Counted from the first letter of the stretch, positions 26,643 through 35,035 are shown. The stretch: 64,000 nucleotides of DNA from Tropicibacter alexandrii (GCF_003667315.2 NZ_RCTZ02000006.1:1-64000), one strand, 5' to 3'. Notes: a model not told the origin generated them from the sequence alone. Made by a program: numbers and translations.

Positions 26643-27149
26643 TCAGTCCAGCAGGCCCTCGGGCGGGTCGGCCACGATCCGACCGGCGGTCAGGTCGATG
26701 GTCGGGACGACGTCCATGGTGAAGGGCAGAAGGACCGTGTTGGACTGGCCGGGGACGGTCAGTTCGAGCAGGTCGGAAGCGCCGTGATTGTGCACGGCCT
26801 TGACCCGGCCCAGCTCGGTGCCGCCGGTATCGACGACGTGCAGGCCGATGAGATCGGCGTGGTAGAATTCGTCATCGGGCAGCGAGGGCAGGCGGTCGCG
26901 CGGTGCAAACAGCCGAAGCCCCTTGAGGGCATCCGCCTTTTCCTTGGTGCGGATGCCGGTCAGGCGCGCGGCAAAGCCGCCCTTTATCTCGCGGCTGAGT
27001 TGCAGGTCGTAGACCTGCGCGCCATCCTCCGTGCAGAGCGGCGCATAATCGGCGATGGCCGCCGGGTCGGCGGTGAAGCTCTTGAGCCGCACCTCGCCAT
27101 GTACGCCAAAGGCACCGGCGATGGCCCCCACGCAAATCAGTTCGCTCAT
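26643..27149 (-). CDS. rimM: Ribosome maturation factor RimM
   Basis: 168 residues. N-terminal PRC-like start [40 protein letters not shown], then the PRC barrel [20 protein letters not shown] and [20 protein letters not shown], with [17 protein letters not shown] at the end. It assists maturation of the 30S head. It follows a 45-residue ORF by 4 nt and rpsP lies further upstream, the usual rpsP-rimM order. Confidence 0.96.
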   Translation of the reverse strand: MSELICVGAIAGAFGVHGEVRLKSFTADPAAIADYAPLCTEDGAQVYDLQLSREIKGGFAARLTGIRTKEKADALKGLRLFAPRDRLPSLPDDEFYHADLIGLHVVDTGGTELGRVKAVHNHGASDLLELTVPGQSNTVLLPFTMDVVPTIDLTAGRIVADPPEGLLD

Positions 27150-27153
27150 TTGG

Positions 27154-27291
27154 TCACCGGGAGCAATATCCCGCCCTGTTCCAGATCATGCCGTTGTTTT
27201 CGCATGATTCGCGCTGTTGTCCACGTTCAAAGACGATGCCGGCCACGAAGGTGGCCGCGAGCAGGACAACAAGGCGAATGAGGCGGAACAT
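27154..27291 (-). CDS. 45-residue membrane peptide upstream of rimM
   Basis: ATG at 27291 to TGA at 27154-27156, four bases before the rimM ATG. It encodes [20 protein letters not shown], an N-terminal membrane helix, then a polar tail [10 protein letters not shown] and [15 protein letters not shown], with two Cys that could pair outside the membrane. The tight spacing to rimM and a coherent helix-plus-tail design argue that it is translated. The ribosome site is weak. It lies between rpsP and rimM; function unknown. Confidence 0.7.
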   Translation of the reverse strand: MFRLIRLVVLLAATFVAGIVFERGQQRESCENNGMIWNRAGYCSR

Positions 27292-27347
27292 CGATCAGGT
27301 CATGCCCCGGCGGGCGGGTGGGCCACCCGCCGGGAGGGACGTCCGAA

Positions 27348-27373
27348 GCAGGATGGGTTCAAACCCATCCTAC
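27348..27373. repeat. 26-bp palindrome, copy 1
   Basis: GCAGGATGGGT and ACCCATCCTAC arms around TCAA-type centre, 2 nt after the rpsP stop. Followed by a separate hairpin at 27309-27335 (CCCGGCGGGCGGGTGG with GCCACCCGCCGGG). Confidence 0.9.
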
Positions 27374-27375
27374 AT

Positions 27376-27732
27376 TCATTCGGCGTCCGCTGCTTCGGCG
27401 GCTTTCGCAGCCTTGGCTTCCGCGCGTTCCTGGGCGGCTTTGCCCGGGGTGCCCTTCTTGGGGTTGTTGCGCTCTTTCTTGGCGGTCACGCCTGCGGCTT
27501 CGAGGAAGCGCGCGACGCGGTCGGTGGTCTGTGCGCCTTCACCCAGCCAGTACTGGACGCGCTCGACGTCCATCTGAACGCGGTCTTCGCTGTCCTTGGG
27601 CAGGAGCGGGTTGTAGGTGCCCAGCTTCTCGATGAAGCGGCCGTCGCGCGGCATGCGCGAGTCGGCGGCAACGATGCGATAGAAGGGGCGCTTTTTGGAA
27701 CCGCCGCGGGCGAGACGAATCTTGATAGCCAT
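27376..27732 (-). CDS. rpsP: 30S ribosomal protein S16
   Basis: 118 residues from the ATG at 27732 with AGGAGA before it. Starts [20 protein letters not shown], then [20 protein letters not shown] and [15 protein letters not shown]; the Ala/Lys-rich tail ([20 protein letters not shown]) is a frequent alphaproteobacterial extension. It is preceded by chorismate mutase with a 26-bp palindrome between them and another palindrome directly follows its stop. Confidence 0.97.
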   Translation of the reverse strand: MAIKIRLARGGSKKRPFYRIVAADSRMPRDGRFIEKLGTYNPLLPKDSEDRVQMDVERVQYWLGEGAQTTDRVARFLEAAGVTAKKERNNPKKGTPGKAAQERAEAKAAKAAEAADAE

Positions 27733-27760
27733 GAGTGTGTTCTCCTTTGGATGGCTTTGG

Positions 27761-27786
27761 GTAGGATGGGTGATCACCCATCCTAC
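27761..27786. repeat. 26-bp palindrome, copy 2
   Basis: GTAGGATGGGTGA / TCACCCATCCTAC, a perfect palindrome 1 nt after the chorismate mutase stop and 28 nt before the rpsP start. Confidence 0.92.
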
Positions 27787-27787
27787 G

Positions 27788-28090
27788 TCAGGCTTGGTGT
27801 TGCATGTGGTGCTGGATGACTTCCTGAATGACGAAGTTCAGGAATTTCTTGGCGAATTCCGGGTCGAGATCGGCATGGGTCGCAAGATCCTGGAGCCGCG
27901 CGATCTGCTTTTCCTCACGCGCGGGGTCGGATGGGGGAAGGTCGTGCTGCGCCTTGAGGACGCCCACGGCCTGTGTGTGCTTGAACCGCTCGGCCAGCGT
28001 GAAGACGAGGATCGCGTCAAGCCGGTCGATGCTTTCGCGGTGCCCTTTCAGCAGCTCCGCGGCGCGGGAAATCACGTCTGTCTCAGTCAA
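27788..28090 (-). CDS. Chorismate mutase, AroQ class
   Basis: 100 residues from a TTG at 28090, which has GAAAGG about 9 nt upstream; the TTG overlaps the stop region of the GNAT gene before it (translational coupling). The all-helical AroQ signature is seen: [20 protein letters not shown] with the substrate Arg, then Q[20 protein letters not shown] and [20 protein letters not shown]. It converts chorismate to prephenate. A GTG five codons downstream is an alternative start. Chorismate mutase next to rpsP and ffh is a recurring arrangement in this group, so its place is not an accident of this genome alone. Confidence 0.85.
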   Translation of the reverse strand: MTETDVISRAAELLKGHRESIDRLDAILVFTLAERFKHTQAVGVLKAQHDLPPSDPAREEKQIARLQDLATHADLDPEFAKKFLNFVIQEVIQHHMQHQA

Positions 28091-28688
28091 TGGCCCAGCC
28101 TTTCGGTTTGAACAGGGGATCCTGGTAATGCGCGATTTCCATCGCGATCCCGTGGGCGGTCTGGCTGCCGCGCAGGGCGTCGGGCGCGGGGTGGCGATAG
28201 ACCGCGTCATTGCCATCGATGGACGGCGCGTCGTGGTCCTTCTTGCAGCCCAGTCGTTCGGCCAGCCGGATGCTGTCGAGGTTCTTGGGGTCGATATAAG
28301 AGACAGCCGTCTCCCAGCCCTGCTCGTCATAGTAGTAGCGGCGCACGGCATCGGTGGCCTCAAGCGCATAGCCCTTGCCCGCCTTGTTCGGCCAGATGAT
28401 CCACGCGATTTCGCGCTCGGGCCATTTCGCGGGGCACCAGCCGCCCGCCATGCCGACGGTCTCATCGGTCTCGGCGAGGTGGATCATCCACATGCCGAAG
28501 CCGCGGATTTCCCAATGGCCGATCTCTGCCGCGTACAGCATCCACGTCTCGTAGGCGTTCAGCGGCCCGCCCATGAAGCGCGAGCGGTAGGAGGCAAACG
28601 TGGCCTTGAAATCCGGGTAATCCTGCGGCTCGGGGGCGCGCAGGATCAGCCGTTTGGTGGTGAGGACGGGGATGTCGCGATGTCCCAT
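28083..28688 (-). CDS. GNAT acetyltransferase 1 of 5 (RimJ-like)
   Basis: 201 residues: LTTKRLILRAPEPQDYPDF is the RimJ-like N-terminal segment, FMGGPLNAYETWMLYAAEIG the substrate-side motif shared by the five, and EREIAWIIWPNKAGKGYALE contains the acetyl-CoA loop with the KGYA turn. SYIDPKNLDSIRLAERLGCK is the core B motif. Substrate unknown; RimJ-type enzymes acetylate protein N-termini. It overlaps the chorismate mutase start by 8 bases and follows GNAT 2 after 34 nt, on one minus-strand operon. Confidence 0.88.
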   Translation of the reverse strand: MGHRDIPVLTTKRLILRAPEPQDYPDFKATFASYRSRFMGGPLNAYETWMLYAAEIGHWEIRGFGMWMIHLAETDETVGMAGGWCPAKWPEREIAWIIWPNKAGKGYALEATDAVRRYYYDEQGWETAVSYIDPKNLDSIRLAERLGCKKDHDAPSIDGNDAVYRHPAPDALRGSQTAHGIAMEIAHYQDPLFKPKGWAID

Positions 28689-28722
28689 TACAGGCGCTCC
28701 CTTTTCGTGAGTGCAAAGCCGG

Positions 28723-29316
28723 TCATGCGTCCTCCCTCACATGCCGGTAGACGCAGGTCTCTGCGTCATCGAGCGCCTCTTCGGCGGCCTTGTCGCGTTT
28801 CGCGCCGAGCTTGCGCATCAGCTTGCGACAGCGCTGGTTGTCGCGTGCCACGTAGGACACGACGGAGGCCCAGTCGAGATCGCGAAACGCATGGTCGCGC
28901 GCGGCGATCATCGCCTCTTCGGCGATGCCCTGACCCTCGGCCTTGTCGAGCAGGAAAATGCCCAGCTCGGCCTCGGGGTCGTCGTATTCGAAGCCCAGCG
29001 TGACGAAGCCCGCCGAGGGGCGCGTCTGCGCGTCGATGGTCCACAGCCCGTGGCCGTGCAGCAGCCATTGCGCGGTGTATTGCGTGAACTCGGCCCATGC
29101 CTGCTCGCGGCTGAACGGCCCGCCCATGAAGCAGGCGCGGTCGCTGGTCATGATCTCGGCGAAGGCGTCGAAGTCATAGATGCGCGGCCCGCGCAATTGC
29201 AGACGCCGCGTGTCGATCTGCGGGATGCGCCCGCCCAACCGGGCGGCAGCGCGTGCGCCGGGGCCGGGGCGGTGCGTTTCGCAGGGCGCGGTCACGAGGA
29301 CATCCTTGGCGTTCAT
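28723..29316 (-). CDS. GNAT acetyltransferase 2 of 5
   Basis: 197 residues from the ATG at 29316, which overlaps the TGA of GNAT 3 (ATGA at 29313-29316). It has a longer, Arg/Pro-rich N-terminus of about 35 residues before the RLQLRGPRIYDFDAFAEIM start of the fold. CFMGGPFSREQAWAEFTQYT and LHGHGLWTI repeat the motif of its paralogues; LGIFLLDKAEGQGIAEEAMI carries the acetyl-CoA loop. Sequence identity to the others is only moderate, so the array is old or the copies serve different substrates. Confidence 0.85.
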   Translation of the reverse strand: MNAKDVLVTAPCETHRPGPGARAAARLGGRIPQIDTRRLQLRGPRIYDFDAFAEIMTSDRACFMGGPFSREQAWAEFTQYTAQWLLHGHGLWTIDAQTRPSAGFVTLGFEYDDPEAELGIFLLDKAEGQGIAEEAMIAARDHAFRDLDWASVVSYVARDNQRCRKLMRKLGAKRDKAAEEALDDAETCVYRHVREDA

Positions 29317-29813
29317 GGCCGCACCTCCGGGTGACGCCAGACCTGCGCGGGCTTGTCGCGCAGGGTGATCTCGGTCTCGAAGGATGCGCCGAGGCGCGTT
29401 GCCAGCGCCTGACTGCGGGCATTGTCGGGCGCGATGAAGCTGGGCAGGCGCGTCAGGCCCAGCCGCGCGGCCCCGGCGCGCGCGGCGGTCACCGCCTCGA
29501 AGGCGATGCCCTTGCCCTCGGCCTCGGCGGTGACGCCATAGCCCAGTTCCGGTTCCGGCCAGTCGAAGGGGTGGAAAATCCCGGCAAAGCCCACAAGCGC
29601 GTCCGTGTCGCGCAGATGCGCGAACCACAGGCCGTGGCCGCGCAGATGCCATTGGCCAAGCGCCGAGGTCAGCATGGTCCAGACGTCGACGGGCTCTTTG
29701 GGGCCGCCGTTGAAGGCGCTGCGCGGGTCGCGGAAATAGGCACACAGCGCGTCGAAATCGCTGGCCTCCGGGGCGCGCAGGATCAACCGGTCGGTGGTCA
29801 AGGTCGGGATCAT
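29313..29813 (-). CDS. GNAT acetyltransferase 3 of 5
   Basis: 166 residues from the ATG at 29813, which overlaps the TGA of GNAT 4. TLTTDRLILRAPEASDFDAL is the N-terminal segment, FNGGPKEPVDVWTMLTSALG and RGHGLWFAHLRDTDALVGFA the shared motif, and LGYGVTAEAEGKGIAFEAV the acetyl-CoA loop (EGKGIA). It ends FETEITLRDKPAQVWRHPEV. The four-base ATGA overlaps on both sides show that GNATs 2-4 are read as one coupled message. Confidence 0.86.
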   Translation of the reverse strand: MIPTLTTDRLILRAPEASDFDALCAYFRDPRSAFNGGPKEPVDVWTMLTSALGQWHLRGHGLWFAHLRDTDALVGFAGIFHPFDWPEPELGYGVTAEAEGKGIAFEAVTAARAGAARLGLTRLPSFIAPDNARSQALATRLGASFETEITLRDKPAQVWRHPEVRP

Positions 29814-30340
29814 GCCAGCACCTCCGATGCCGGAGGGTGCCGCCAAAGCTCGTCCTCGCCCATGTGCTCGTTGTGATAGGTGCGCTCGTACTGCGCGCCG
29901 AGCCGCGCGGCGAGGCGTTTGGACCGGTCGTTGGACGGCACGATATTGGATGTCAGCGTGGTAAAGCCGAGGTCCTGATAGGCCCAGAGGCGGGCGCGGG
30001 TCGCGGCCTCGAACGCCACGCCTTTGCCCTCGAACCCGTCGAGGACCAGCCAGCCGAGTTCCGGCTCGGGCCAGGGCACAGGGTTCCAGATGCCGGTCAT
30101 GCCCGCGGGCTGGCCCGAGGCGCGGTCTTCGATGATGAAATACCCGTAGCCGTGCCAGTGCCAGTGACCGACATTCAGCGTGAACCAGCGCCATGCATCG
30201 CCGCGCGTTTCCGAGTGGCCAAACCCGTGCGCGCGCACGGGATCGCGCAGGAAGGCGATGATGGCGTCTGCATCCTCGCGGCGCGGGCCACGCAGGATCA
30301 GGGTCTTGGTTTCCAGACGCGGGGCGTTCGTCAATGTCAT
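29810..30340 (-). CDS. GNAT acetyltransferase 4 of 5
   Basis: 176 residues from the ATG at 30340. LETKTLILRGPRREDADAII, then RGDAWRWFTLNVGHWHWHGY and GYFIIEDRASGQPAGMTGIW, the acetyl-CoA loop in ELGWLVLDGFEGKGVAFEAA and SNIVPSNDRSKRLAARLGAQ. The GGP of its paralogues is replaced by GHSETRG, so the substrate pocket may differ. Its stop overlaps the start of GNAT 3. About 90 bp before it lie two TTCGAA-centred palindromes that separate it from GNAT 5. Confidence 0.86.
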   Translation of the reverse strand: MTLTNAPRLETKTLILRGPRREDADAIIAFLRDPVRAHGFGHSETRGDAWRWFTLNVGHWHWHGYGYFIIEDRASGQPAGMTGIWNPVPWPEPELGWLVLDGFEGKGVAFEAATRARLWAYQDLGFTTLTSNIVPSNDRSKRLAARLGAQYERTYHNEHMGEDELWRHPPASEVLA

Positions 30341-30363
30341 GCGCACGGCCTCCCACAGGGGGC

Positions 30364-30407
30364 AAGGCGCTTCGAAGCGCCTTGGACAAGCGCCTTCGAA
30401 GGCGCTT
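30364..30407. repeat. Two TTCGAA-centred palindromes
   Basis: AAGGCGCTTCGAAGCGCCTT at 30364-30383 and AAGCGCCTTCGAAGGCGCTT at 30388-30407, each a perfect 20-bp palindrome, 4 bp apart, between GNATs 4 and 5. A similar pair is at 49437-49476. Confidence 0.85.
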
Positions 30408-30431
30408 GGGCGCGGGTTTGGACCGGGGCGC

Positions 30432-30965
30432 TCATGCGTAGGCCTCCGGGCTGCCGTCGAGGTCTGGCAGGTGGCGATAGACTGCGGTTTCTTCAGGCGT
30501 TTCGCCCATGGGCAGCGCAGCGTCATGGTCTCGGCGCGCGCCGAGACGCGTCGCCAAGGCAATGGACCGGGCATTGTCAGGATCGATGTAGGAGACGAGG
30601 GTGTCGAACCCCTGCTCCCACGCCCAGTGCAGCGCTCCGGTGGCGGCCTCGGTGGCGTAGCCCTTGCCCTCGGCGTGGTCCAGCAGCGTCCAGCCGAGTT
30701 CCCGTTCCGGGAAATGCGGCGGTTGCAGGATGCCGATCTGGCCGATGAAATCGCCGTCGCGGGTTTCGATCCCCCAGGCCCCGTGGCCGATCAGGTCCCA
30801 CATGGCGACCTCGGAGGCCAGCCAGCGCCATGCTTCCTTGCGCGGGATCGGCCCGCCCATATGCCGCGCGCGATCCGTCTCGAACAGGTCACAGAGCTGT
30901 TCGAGGTCTGCCATCACGTGGGCGCGCAGCGTCAGGCGCGGGGTATGGAGCGTCGGGGCGGGCAT
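30432..30965 (-). CDS. GNAT acetyltransferase 5 of 5
   Basis: 177 residues. LHTPRLTLRAHVMADLEQLC, then RHMGGPIPRKEAWRWLASEV and LIGHGAWGIETRDGDFIGQI, the acetyl-CoA loop ELGWTLLDHAEGKGYATEAA and SYIDPDNARSIALATRLGAR. It is the first of the array read from ffh (79 nt after its stop, with a REP-like element between) and closest in motif content to GNAT 1, with which it shares the SYIDPxN stretch. Confidence 0.87.
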   Translation of the reverse strand: MPAPTLHTPRLTLRAHVMADLEQLCDLFETDRARHMGGPIPRKEAWRWLASEVAMWDLIGHGAWGIETRDGDFIGQIGILQPPHFPERELGWTLLDHAEGKGYATEAATGALHWAWEQGFDTLVSYIDPDNARSIALATRLGARRDHDAALPMGETPEETAVYRHLPDLDGSPEAYA

Positions 30966-31007
30966 GTCTGTCGTTCAGGGGCCTTTGCGGGTGGTGAGGC
31001 CGGATGC

Positions 31008-31038
31008 CTCCGGCGGGGGTATTGGAGCCAAGAAGAAA
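31008..31038. repeat. REP-like mosaic element, copy 3 (short)
   Basis: CCTCCGGCGGGGGTATTGGA then GCCAAGAAGAAA: a shortened relative of the GAGGTATTTGG-GACCAAAGAAG element, in the gap between ffh and GNAT 5. Confidence 0.55.
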
Positions 31039-31044
31039 CGGGGA

Positions 31045-32553
31045 TCACTTCTTCTTGCCGAGGCCGGAGAGGCCGGGGGGCAGACCGGCGCCACCCAGAC
31101 CGGGCAATTTTCCGGACATGCCAAGCTGTTTGGCGGCGGCTTCCATGGCTTTGGGGTCCATCTGGCTGGGGTCCATCCCGGCCATGTCGGCGGGCATGCC
31201 GCCCTTGCCGAACATGCCTTTCATGGCCTGTTTCAGCATGCCGCCTTTGCCCATCTTGCCCATCTTCTTCATCATGTCGGACATCTGGCGCTGCATCTTG
31301 AGCAGCTTGTTGAGGTCGGCGACCTCCATGCCCGCGCCTGCCGCGATGCGTTTCTTGCGGCTGGCCTGAAGGATCTGCGGATTGGCGCGTTCCTTTTTCG
31401 TCATGGAATTGATCAGCGCGATCTGCTGGCTGAGGATCTTGTCATCCATCCCGGCGGCTTCGGCCTGTTTGGCCATTTTCCCCATGCCGGGCATCATCTG
31501 CATCATCGCGCCCATGCCGCCCATCTTCATCATCTGGTCGAGCTGCATCTTGAGGTCGTTCATGTTGAACTGACCCTTGGCGAAGCGCTTCATCATGCGT
31601 TCGGCCTGCTCGGCCTCCAGCGTCTGTTGCGCCTTTTCGACCAGCGCGACGATGTCGCCCATGCCAAGGATGCGGCCTGCGACGCGGTCCGGCTCGAAGG
31701 TTTCGAGCGCGTCCATCTTTTCGCCGAGGCCCACGAACTTGATCGGCTTGCCGGTGACGGCGCGCATCGACAGGGCGGCACCGCCGCGCCCGTCGCCATC
31801 CATCCGGGTCAGCACGACGCCGGTGATCCCGATGCGGTCGTCGAAGTTCTGGGCGGTGTTGACGGCGTCCTGACCGGTCAGGCCGTCGACCACCAGAATG
31901 GTTTCGCGCGGGTTGGCGACGTCGCGCACCGCCTCGACCTGCGCCATCAGTTCCTCGTCGATCGACAGGCGACCGGCGGTGTCGAGCATGTAGACATCGT
32001 AGCCGCCGAGACCGGCTTGGGTCTTGGCGCGTTTGGCGATGGCGACCGGGTCCTCGCCCTTGATGATGGGCAGGGTGTCGACGCCGATCTGGGTGCCGAG
32101 GATCGCCAGCTGTTCCATCGCGGCGGGGCGGTTGACGTCGAGCGAGGCCATCAGGACCTTTTTCCCGTCACGCTCTTTCAGCCGTTTGGCCAGCTTGGCG
32201 GTGGTCGTCGTCTTGCCGCCGCCCTGTAGGCCGACCATCAGGATCGGCGCGGGCGGGTTGTCGACCTTGAGCTTGCCGGGTTCGCCCTCGCCCGCCAGCA
32301 CGGCGATCAATTCGTCATGGACGATCTTGACGACCTGCTGGCCGGGGGTGACGGATTTGGTGACGGCGGCGCCGGTGGCTTTCTTTTCCACCGCCTTGAC
32401 GAATTGCCGGGTGACGGGCAGCGACACGTCGGCCTCAAGGAGCGCGACGCGGACCTCGCGCAGGGCGGTCTTGACGTCATCCTCGGACAGCGCGCCCTGC
32501 TTGGTCAGCCGGTCGAACACGCCGCCAAGGCGTTCTGACAGATTCTCGAACAT
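31045..32553 (-). CDS. ffh: Signal recognition particle protein Ffh
   Basis: 502 residues from the ATG at 32553; 80 upstream codons of the open frame are non-coding. N domain starts MFENLSERLGGVFDRLTKQG; the G domain has G1 GLQGGGKTTTTAKLA, DVNRPAAMEQL, DTAGRL, TRMDGDGRGGAALS and GLGEKMDALE; the Met-rich M domain (MKMGGMGAMMQMMPGMGKMA and later) binds 4.5S RNA and signal peptides. It targets nascent membrane proteins to FtsY. It heads the minus-strand cluster leading to rpsP. Confidence 0.98.
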   Translation of the reverse strand: MFENLSERLGGVFDRLTKQGALSEDDVKTALREVRVALLEADVSLPVTRQFVKAVEKKATGAAVTKSVTPGQQVVKIVHDELIAVLAGEGEPGKLKVDNPPAPILMVGLQGGGKTTTTAKLAKRLKERDGKKVLMASLDVNRPAAMEQLAILGTQIGVDTLPIIKGEDPVAIAKRAKTQAGLGGYDVYMLDTAGRLSIDEELMAQVEAVRDVANPRETILVVDGLTGQDAVNTAQNFDDRIGITGVVLTRMDGDGRGGAALSMRAVTGKPIKFVGLGEKMDALETFEPDRVAGRILGMGDIVALVEKAQQTLEAEQAERMMKRFAKGQFNMNDLKMQLDQMMKMGGMGAMMQMMPGMGKMAKQAEAAGMDDKILSQQIALINSMTKKERANPQILQASRKKRIAAGAGMEVADLNKLLKMQRQMSDMMKKMGKMGKGGMLKQAMKGMFGKGGMPADMAGMDPSQMDPKAMEAAAKQLGMSGKLPGLGGAGLPPGLSGLGKKK

Positions 32554-32809
32554 GGGCAGTGCCCCTTTTCTATCGGTTCCCATACCCCCCAGATAAGGAG
32601 GCGCGGCGCGTGTCGCAAATCCCGAAGGCTGACCAATAGGGTGCGGCCCCCGTGGGCGAATCCTCGCTGACGGGGGGCGATCCCGGCCAATGGCCATGGG
32701 ACCGGAAGGCTGACGCTTCCGGATGTTTGGGCGGCAGTTACGCCAGCCAGACCGATGAGTCAAGGAAATATGGGGTTGAGCGCCGCGCCCCATCTGTCAA
32801 ACTGGGCGC

Positions 32810-33436
32810 ATGGAACAGTTTGCCGACAATGTCTGGCTGTTTGACGGGCCGGTCGTCACGGCGGCGCTTGGGTTTCAATACTCGACGCGCATGGCGGTGA
32901 TCCGGCTTTCTGATGGCGGGCTGTGGGTCTGGTCGCCGGTGGCGCTGCCGGATTTGCAGGCCTCGGTCGCGGCCTTGGGTGAGGTTCAGCATATCGTCCA
33001 GCCTTCCCCTCTGCATGACACATGGATCAAGGATTGGCAGGCGGCCTATCCCAAGGCCTGTGTCTGGGGGCCGAATTTCGACGTCGTGCCACCCGGCGCG
33101 GAAATCTCGCATGTGATCGTGCCCAACCGGATTGCCGACGAAACGGTGTTCTTTCACCACGCCAGCGGAACGGTGTTGATCTGCGACTTGCTGCAACAGA
33201 TGCCGCGCGATTGGTATGCCGGTTGGCGCGGCGTGGTCGCCCGGCTGGACAATATGACGGGTGATGTGCCGCAGATGCCGCGCAAGTTTCGCATGGCGTT
33301 GCGCCCCGGGGCGCGCGATGCCCTGCGCACCGTCCTCGGCTGGCCGACCGAGCGGCTGGTGATCGCCCATGGCCCGCCGGTGACGCAAGGGGCAGGGCGG
33401 GTGCTGGCCCGTGCCTTTGCCCCCTTGCGCCTTTGA
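32810..33436 (+). CDS. DUF4336 domain-containing protein
   Basis: 208 residues. The N-terminus NVWLFDGPVVTAALGFQYST followed by MAVIRLSDGGLWVWSPVALP and VQHIVQPSPLHDTWIKDWQA matches the DUF4336 family, a metallo-beta-lactamase-like fold without the full set of Zn histidines. VIAHGPPVTQGAG is the C-terminal HG-P signature. Function unknown. It is divergent from ffh and convergent with the azoreductase gene, 2 nt away. Confidence 0.82.
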   Translation: MEQFADNVWLFDGPVVTAALGFQYSTRMAVIRLSDGGLWVWSPVALPDLQASVAALGEVQHIVQPSPLHDTWIKDWQAAYPKACVWGPNFDVVPPGAEISHVIVPNRIADETVFFHHASGTVLICDLLQQMPRDWYAGWRGVVARLDNMTGDVPQMPRKFRMALRPGARDALRTVLGWPTERLVIAHGPPVTQGAGRVLARAFAPLRL

Positions 33437-33438
33437 TC

Positions 33439-34020
33439 TCAGGCGGCGAGCGCCTCGATATCCTGTGCGGCGCGCTGCGCCGAGGCATCCGGATCGACCA
33501 TCTGCCGGTCCGAGCGCACGACCTGCACATCGGTGATCCCCATGAAGCCCAGCACGTGGCGCAGCCAAGGGGTGGCAAAGTCGATTGCGCCGTCAACCTC
33601 GGTGCCGCCCGAAGCCATCACGAGGATCGCGCGCTTGCCGGTCAACAGGCCTTCGGGGCCGTTCTCGGTGTAGCGAAAGGTCAGGCGGGCGCGGGCGACC
33701 ATGTCGACCCATGCCTTGAGCGCGGAGGGCACGCCGAAATTGTAGATCGGCACGGCGATCAGCAGGGTGTCGGCCTGTTTCAGCTCCGCCACCAGCTCGT
33801 CCGACAAGGCCAGCGTGGCGCGCTGGTCTGCGCTGCGCTCTTCCTCCGGGGAGAAATTGGCGGCGATCCAGTTGGCATCGATCTGCGGCAGGCCGCCGGA
33901 CAGGTCGCGCGTCAACGTCTGCGCGGGGTTAAGCCGTTGGGCGATGTCGTCGGCGAGACCGCGGCTGACGGACCCTTCGGTCCGGGCAGACGCGTCGATG
34001 CGCAGCAAGGTCTGTGTCAT
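33439..34020 (-). CDS. azoR: FMN-dependent NADH-azoreductase
   Basis: 193 residues, the usual size. RIDASARTEGSVSRGLADDI is the flavodoxin-like phosphate loop, ADTLLIAVPIYNFGVPSALK the FMN-binding PxYNF motif, KAWVDMVARARLTFRYTENG and VMASGG follow. It reduces quinones and azo compounds by two electrons with NADH, a quinone-detoxification role. It is divergent from the LysR gene at 34128, and such pairs are normally regulator and target. Confidence 0.93.
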   Translation of the reverse strand: MTQTLLRIDASARTEGSVSRGLADDIAQRLNPAQTLTRDLSGGLPQIDANWIAANFSPEEERSADQRATLALSDELVAELKQADTLLIAVPIYNFGVPSALKAWVDMVARARLTFRYTENGPEGLLTGKRAILVMASGGTEVDGAIDFATPWLRHVLGFMGITDVQVVRSDRQMVDPDASAQRAAQDIEALAA

Positions 34021-34127
34021 GGTAAGGAGCCTTTCCGTAAGGGTGTGCCTTTCAGATCGGCTCTTGCATCTTTGAACGCAATGCAGATGAATGAACGGGA
34101 TATGTGAGGTGACGCACAGAGGATGTG

Positions 34128-35003
34128 ATGGACAACTGGGACGAAATCCGCACCGCCTATCAGGTGGCGCGGCTGGGCACGGTCAGCGGCGCGGCCGAGG
34201 CGCTGGGCGTGCATCATGCCACGGTGATCCGCCATATCGACGCGCTCGAAGGCCGGCTCGGCGTCAAGCTGTTCCAGCGTCATGCGCGCGGCTACACCGC
34301 AACCGAGGCCGGGCAGGACCTGCTCCGCGTGGCGCAGGCGACCGACGACCAGTTCGCCCAACTCGAAGGGCGGATCAAGGGGCGCGGCAACGACGTATCG
34401 GGGGAATTGGTGGTGACCTCGCTCGTGGCCTTCGCGCCGCTGCTGGTGCCGGCGCTGACCTCGTTTCGCGCGCAATATCCCGAGGTGACCGTCCGTCTGC
34501 TAACCGGCGACCGCCTGTTCCGCCTGCAATATGGCGAGGCGCATGTGGCGTTGCGCGCCGGTGCGGCGCCGCAGGAACCCGACAACGTGGTCCAGCCCTT
34601 CGCGCGCGAACAGATCGCCCTTTACGCGAGCCGCGCCTATGTCGAGCGGATGGGGATGCCGGACAGCGAAGAGGCGCTTCGGGAGCATCATTTCGTCAGC
34701 CATGACGATGCCGAGACACGCGCGCCCTTCTTGCGCTGGTTGCACGGTCATGTGTCGCCCGACCGGATCGTGTTCCGCGCGATGGACACGCGGATCATGG
34801 AGGCCGCGGTGCTGGCGGGCGCGGGGATCGGCTTCTTCGGGGTGCGCGAGGCGACACAGCACCCCGATCTCGTGCAGGTCATGCCCCCGCGCGACGAATG
34901 GACGTCGCCGCTATGGCTGGTGACCCATGTGGATCTGCACCGCACCGCCAAGGTTCAGGCCTTCGTGCGGCACCTCAAATCCTTTGCCGACGAGGAGGGC
35001 TAG
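34128..35003 (+). CDS. LysR family regulator, probably of azoR
   Basis: 291 residues from the ATG at 34128 with AGAGGA upstream. Winged helix-turn-helix: EIRTAYQVARLGTVSGAAEA, LGVHHATVIRHIDALEGRLG, VKLFQRHARGYTATEAGQDL. The C-terminal effector domain begins VSGELVVTSLVAFAPLLVPA. The 107-bp space shared with azoR is the likely binding region, and short repeats (GCAGATGAATGAA) are there. It is followed 2 nt later by the putative ATA codon of the transporter gene. Confidence 0.9.
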   Translation: MDNWDEIRTAYQVARLGTVSGAAEALGVHHATVIRHIDALEGRLGVKLFQRHARGYTATEAGQDLLRVAQATDDQFAQLEGRIKGRGNDVSGELVVTSLVAFAPLLVPALTSFRAQYPEVTVRLLTGDRLFRLQYGEAHVALRAGAAPQEPDNVVQPFAREQIALYASRAYVERMGMPDSEEALREHHFVSHDDAETRAPFLRWLHGHVSPDRIVFRAMDTRIMEAAVLAGAGIGFFGVREATQHPDLVQVMPPRDEWTSPLWLVTHVDLHRTAKVQAFVRHLKSFADEEG

Positions 35004-35035
35004 CCATAAGCCCGCATCTGAAAGGCCACGCGGCG

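Noticed and set aside
30364-30407. Possible CRISPR repeats or phage attachment site
   Set aside because: Only two palindromes with different arms and no spacer pattern; no integrase or cas gene nearby.
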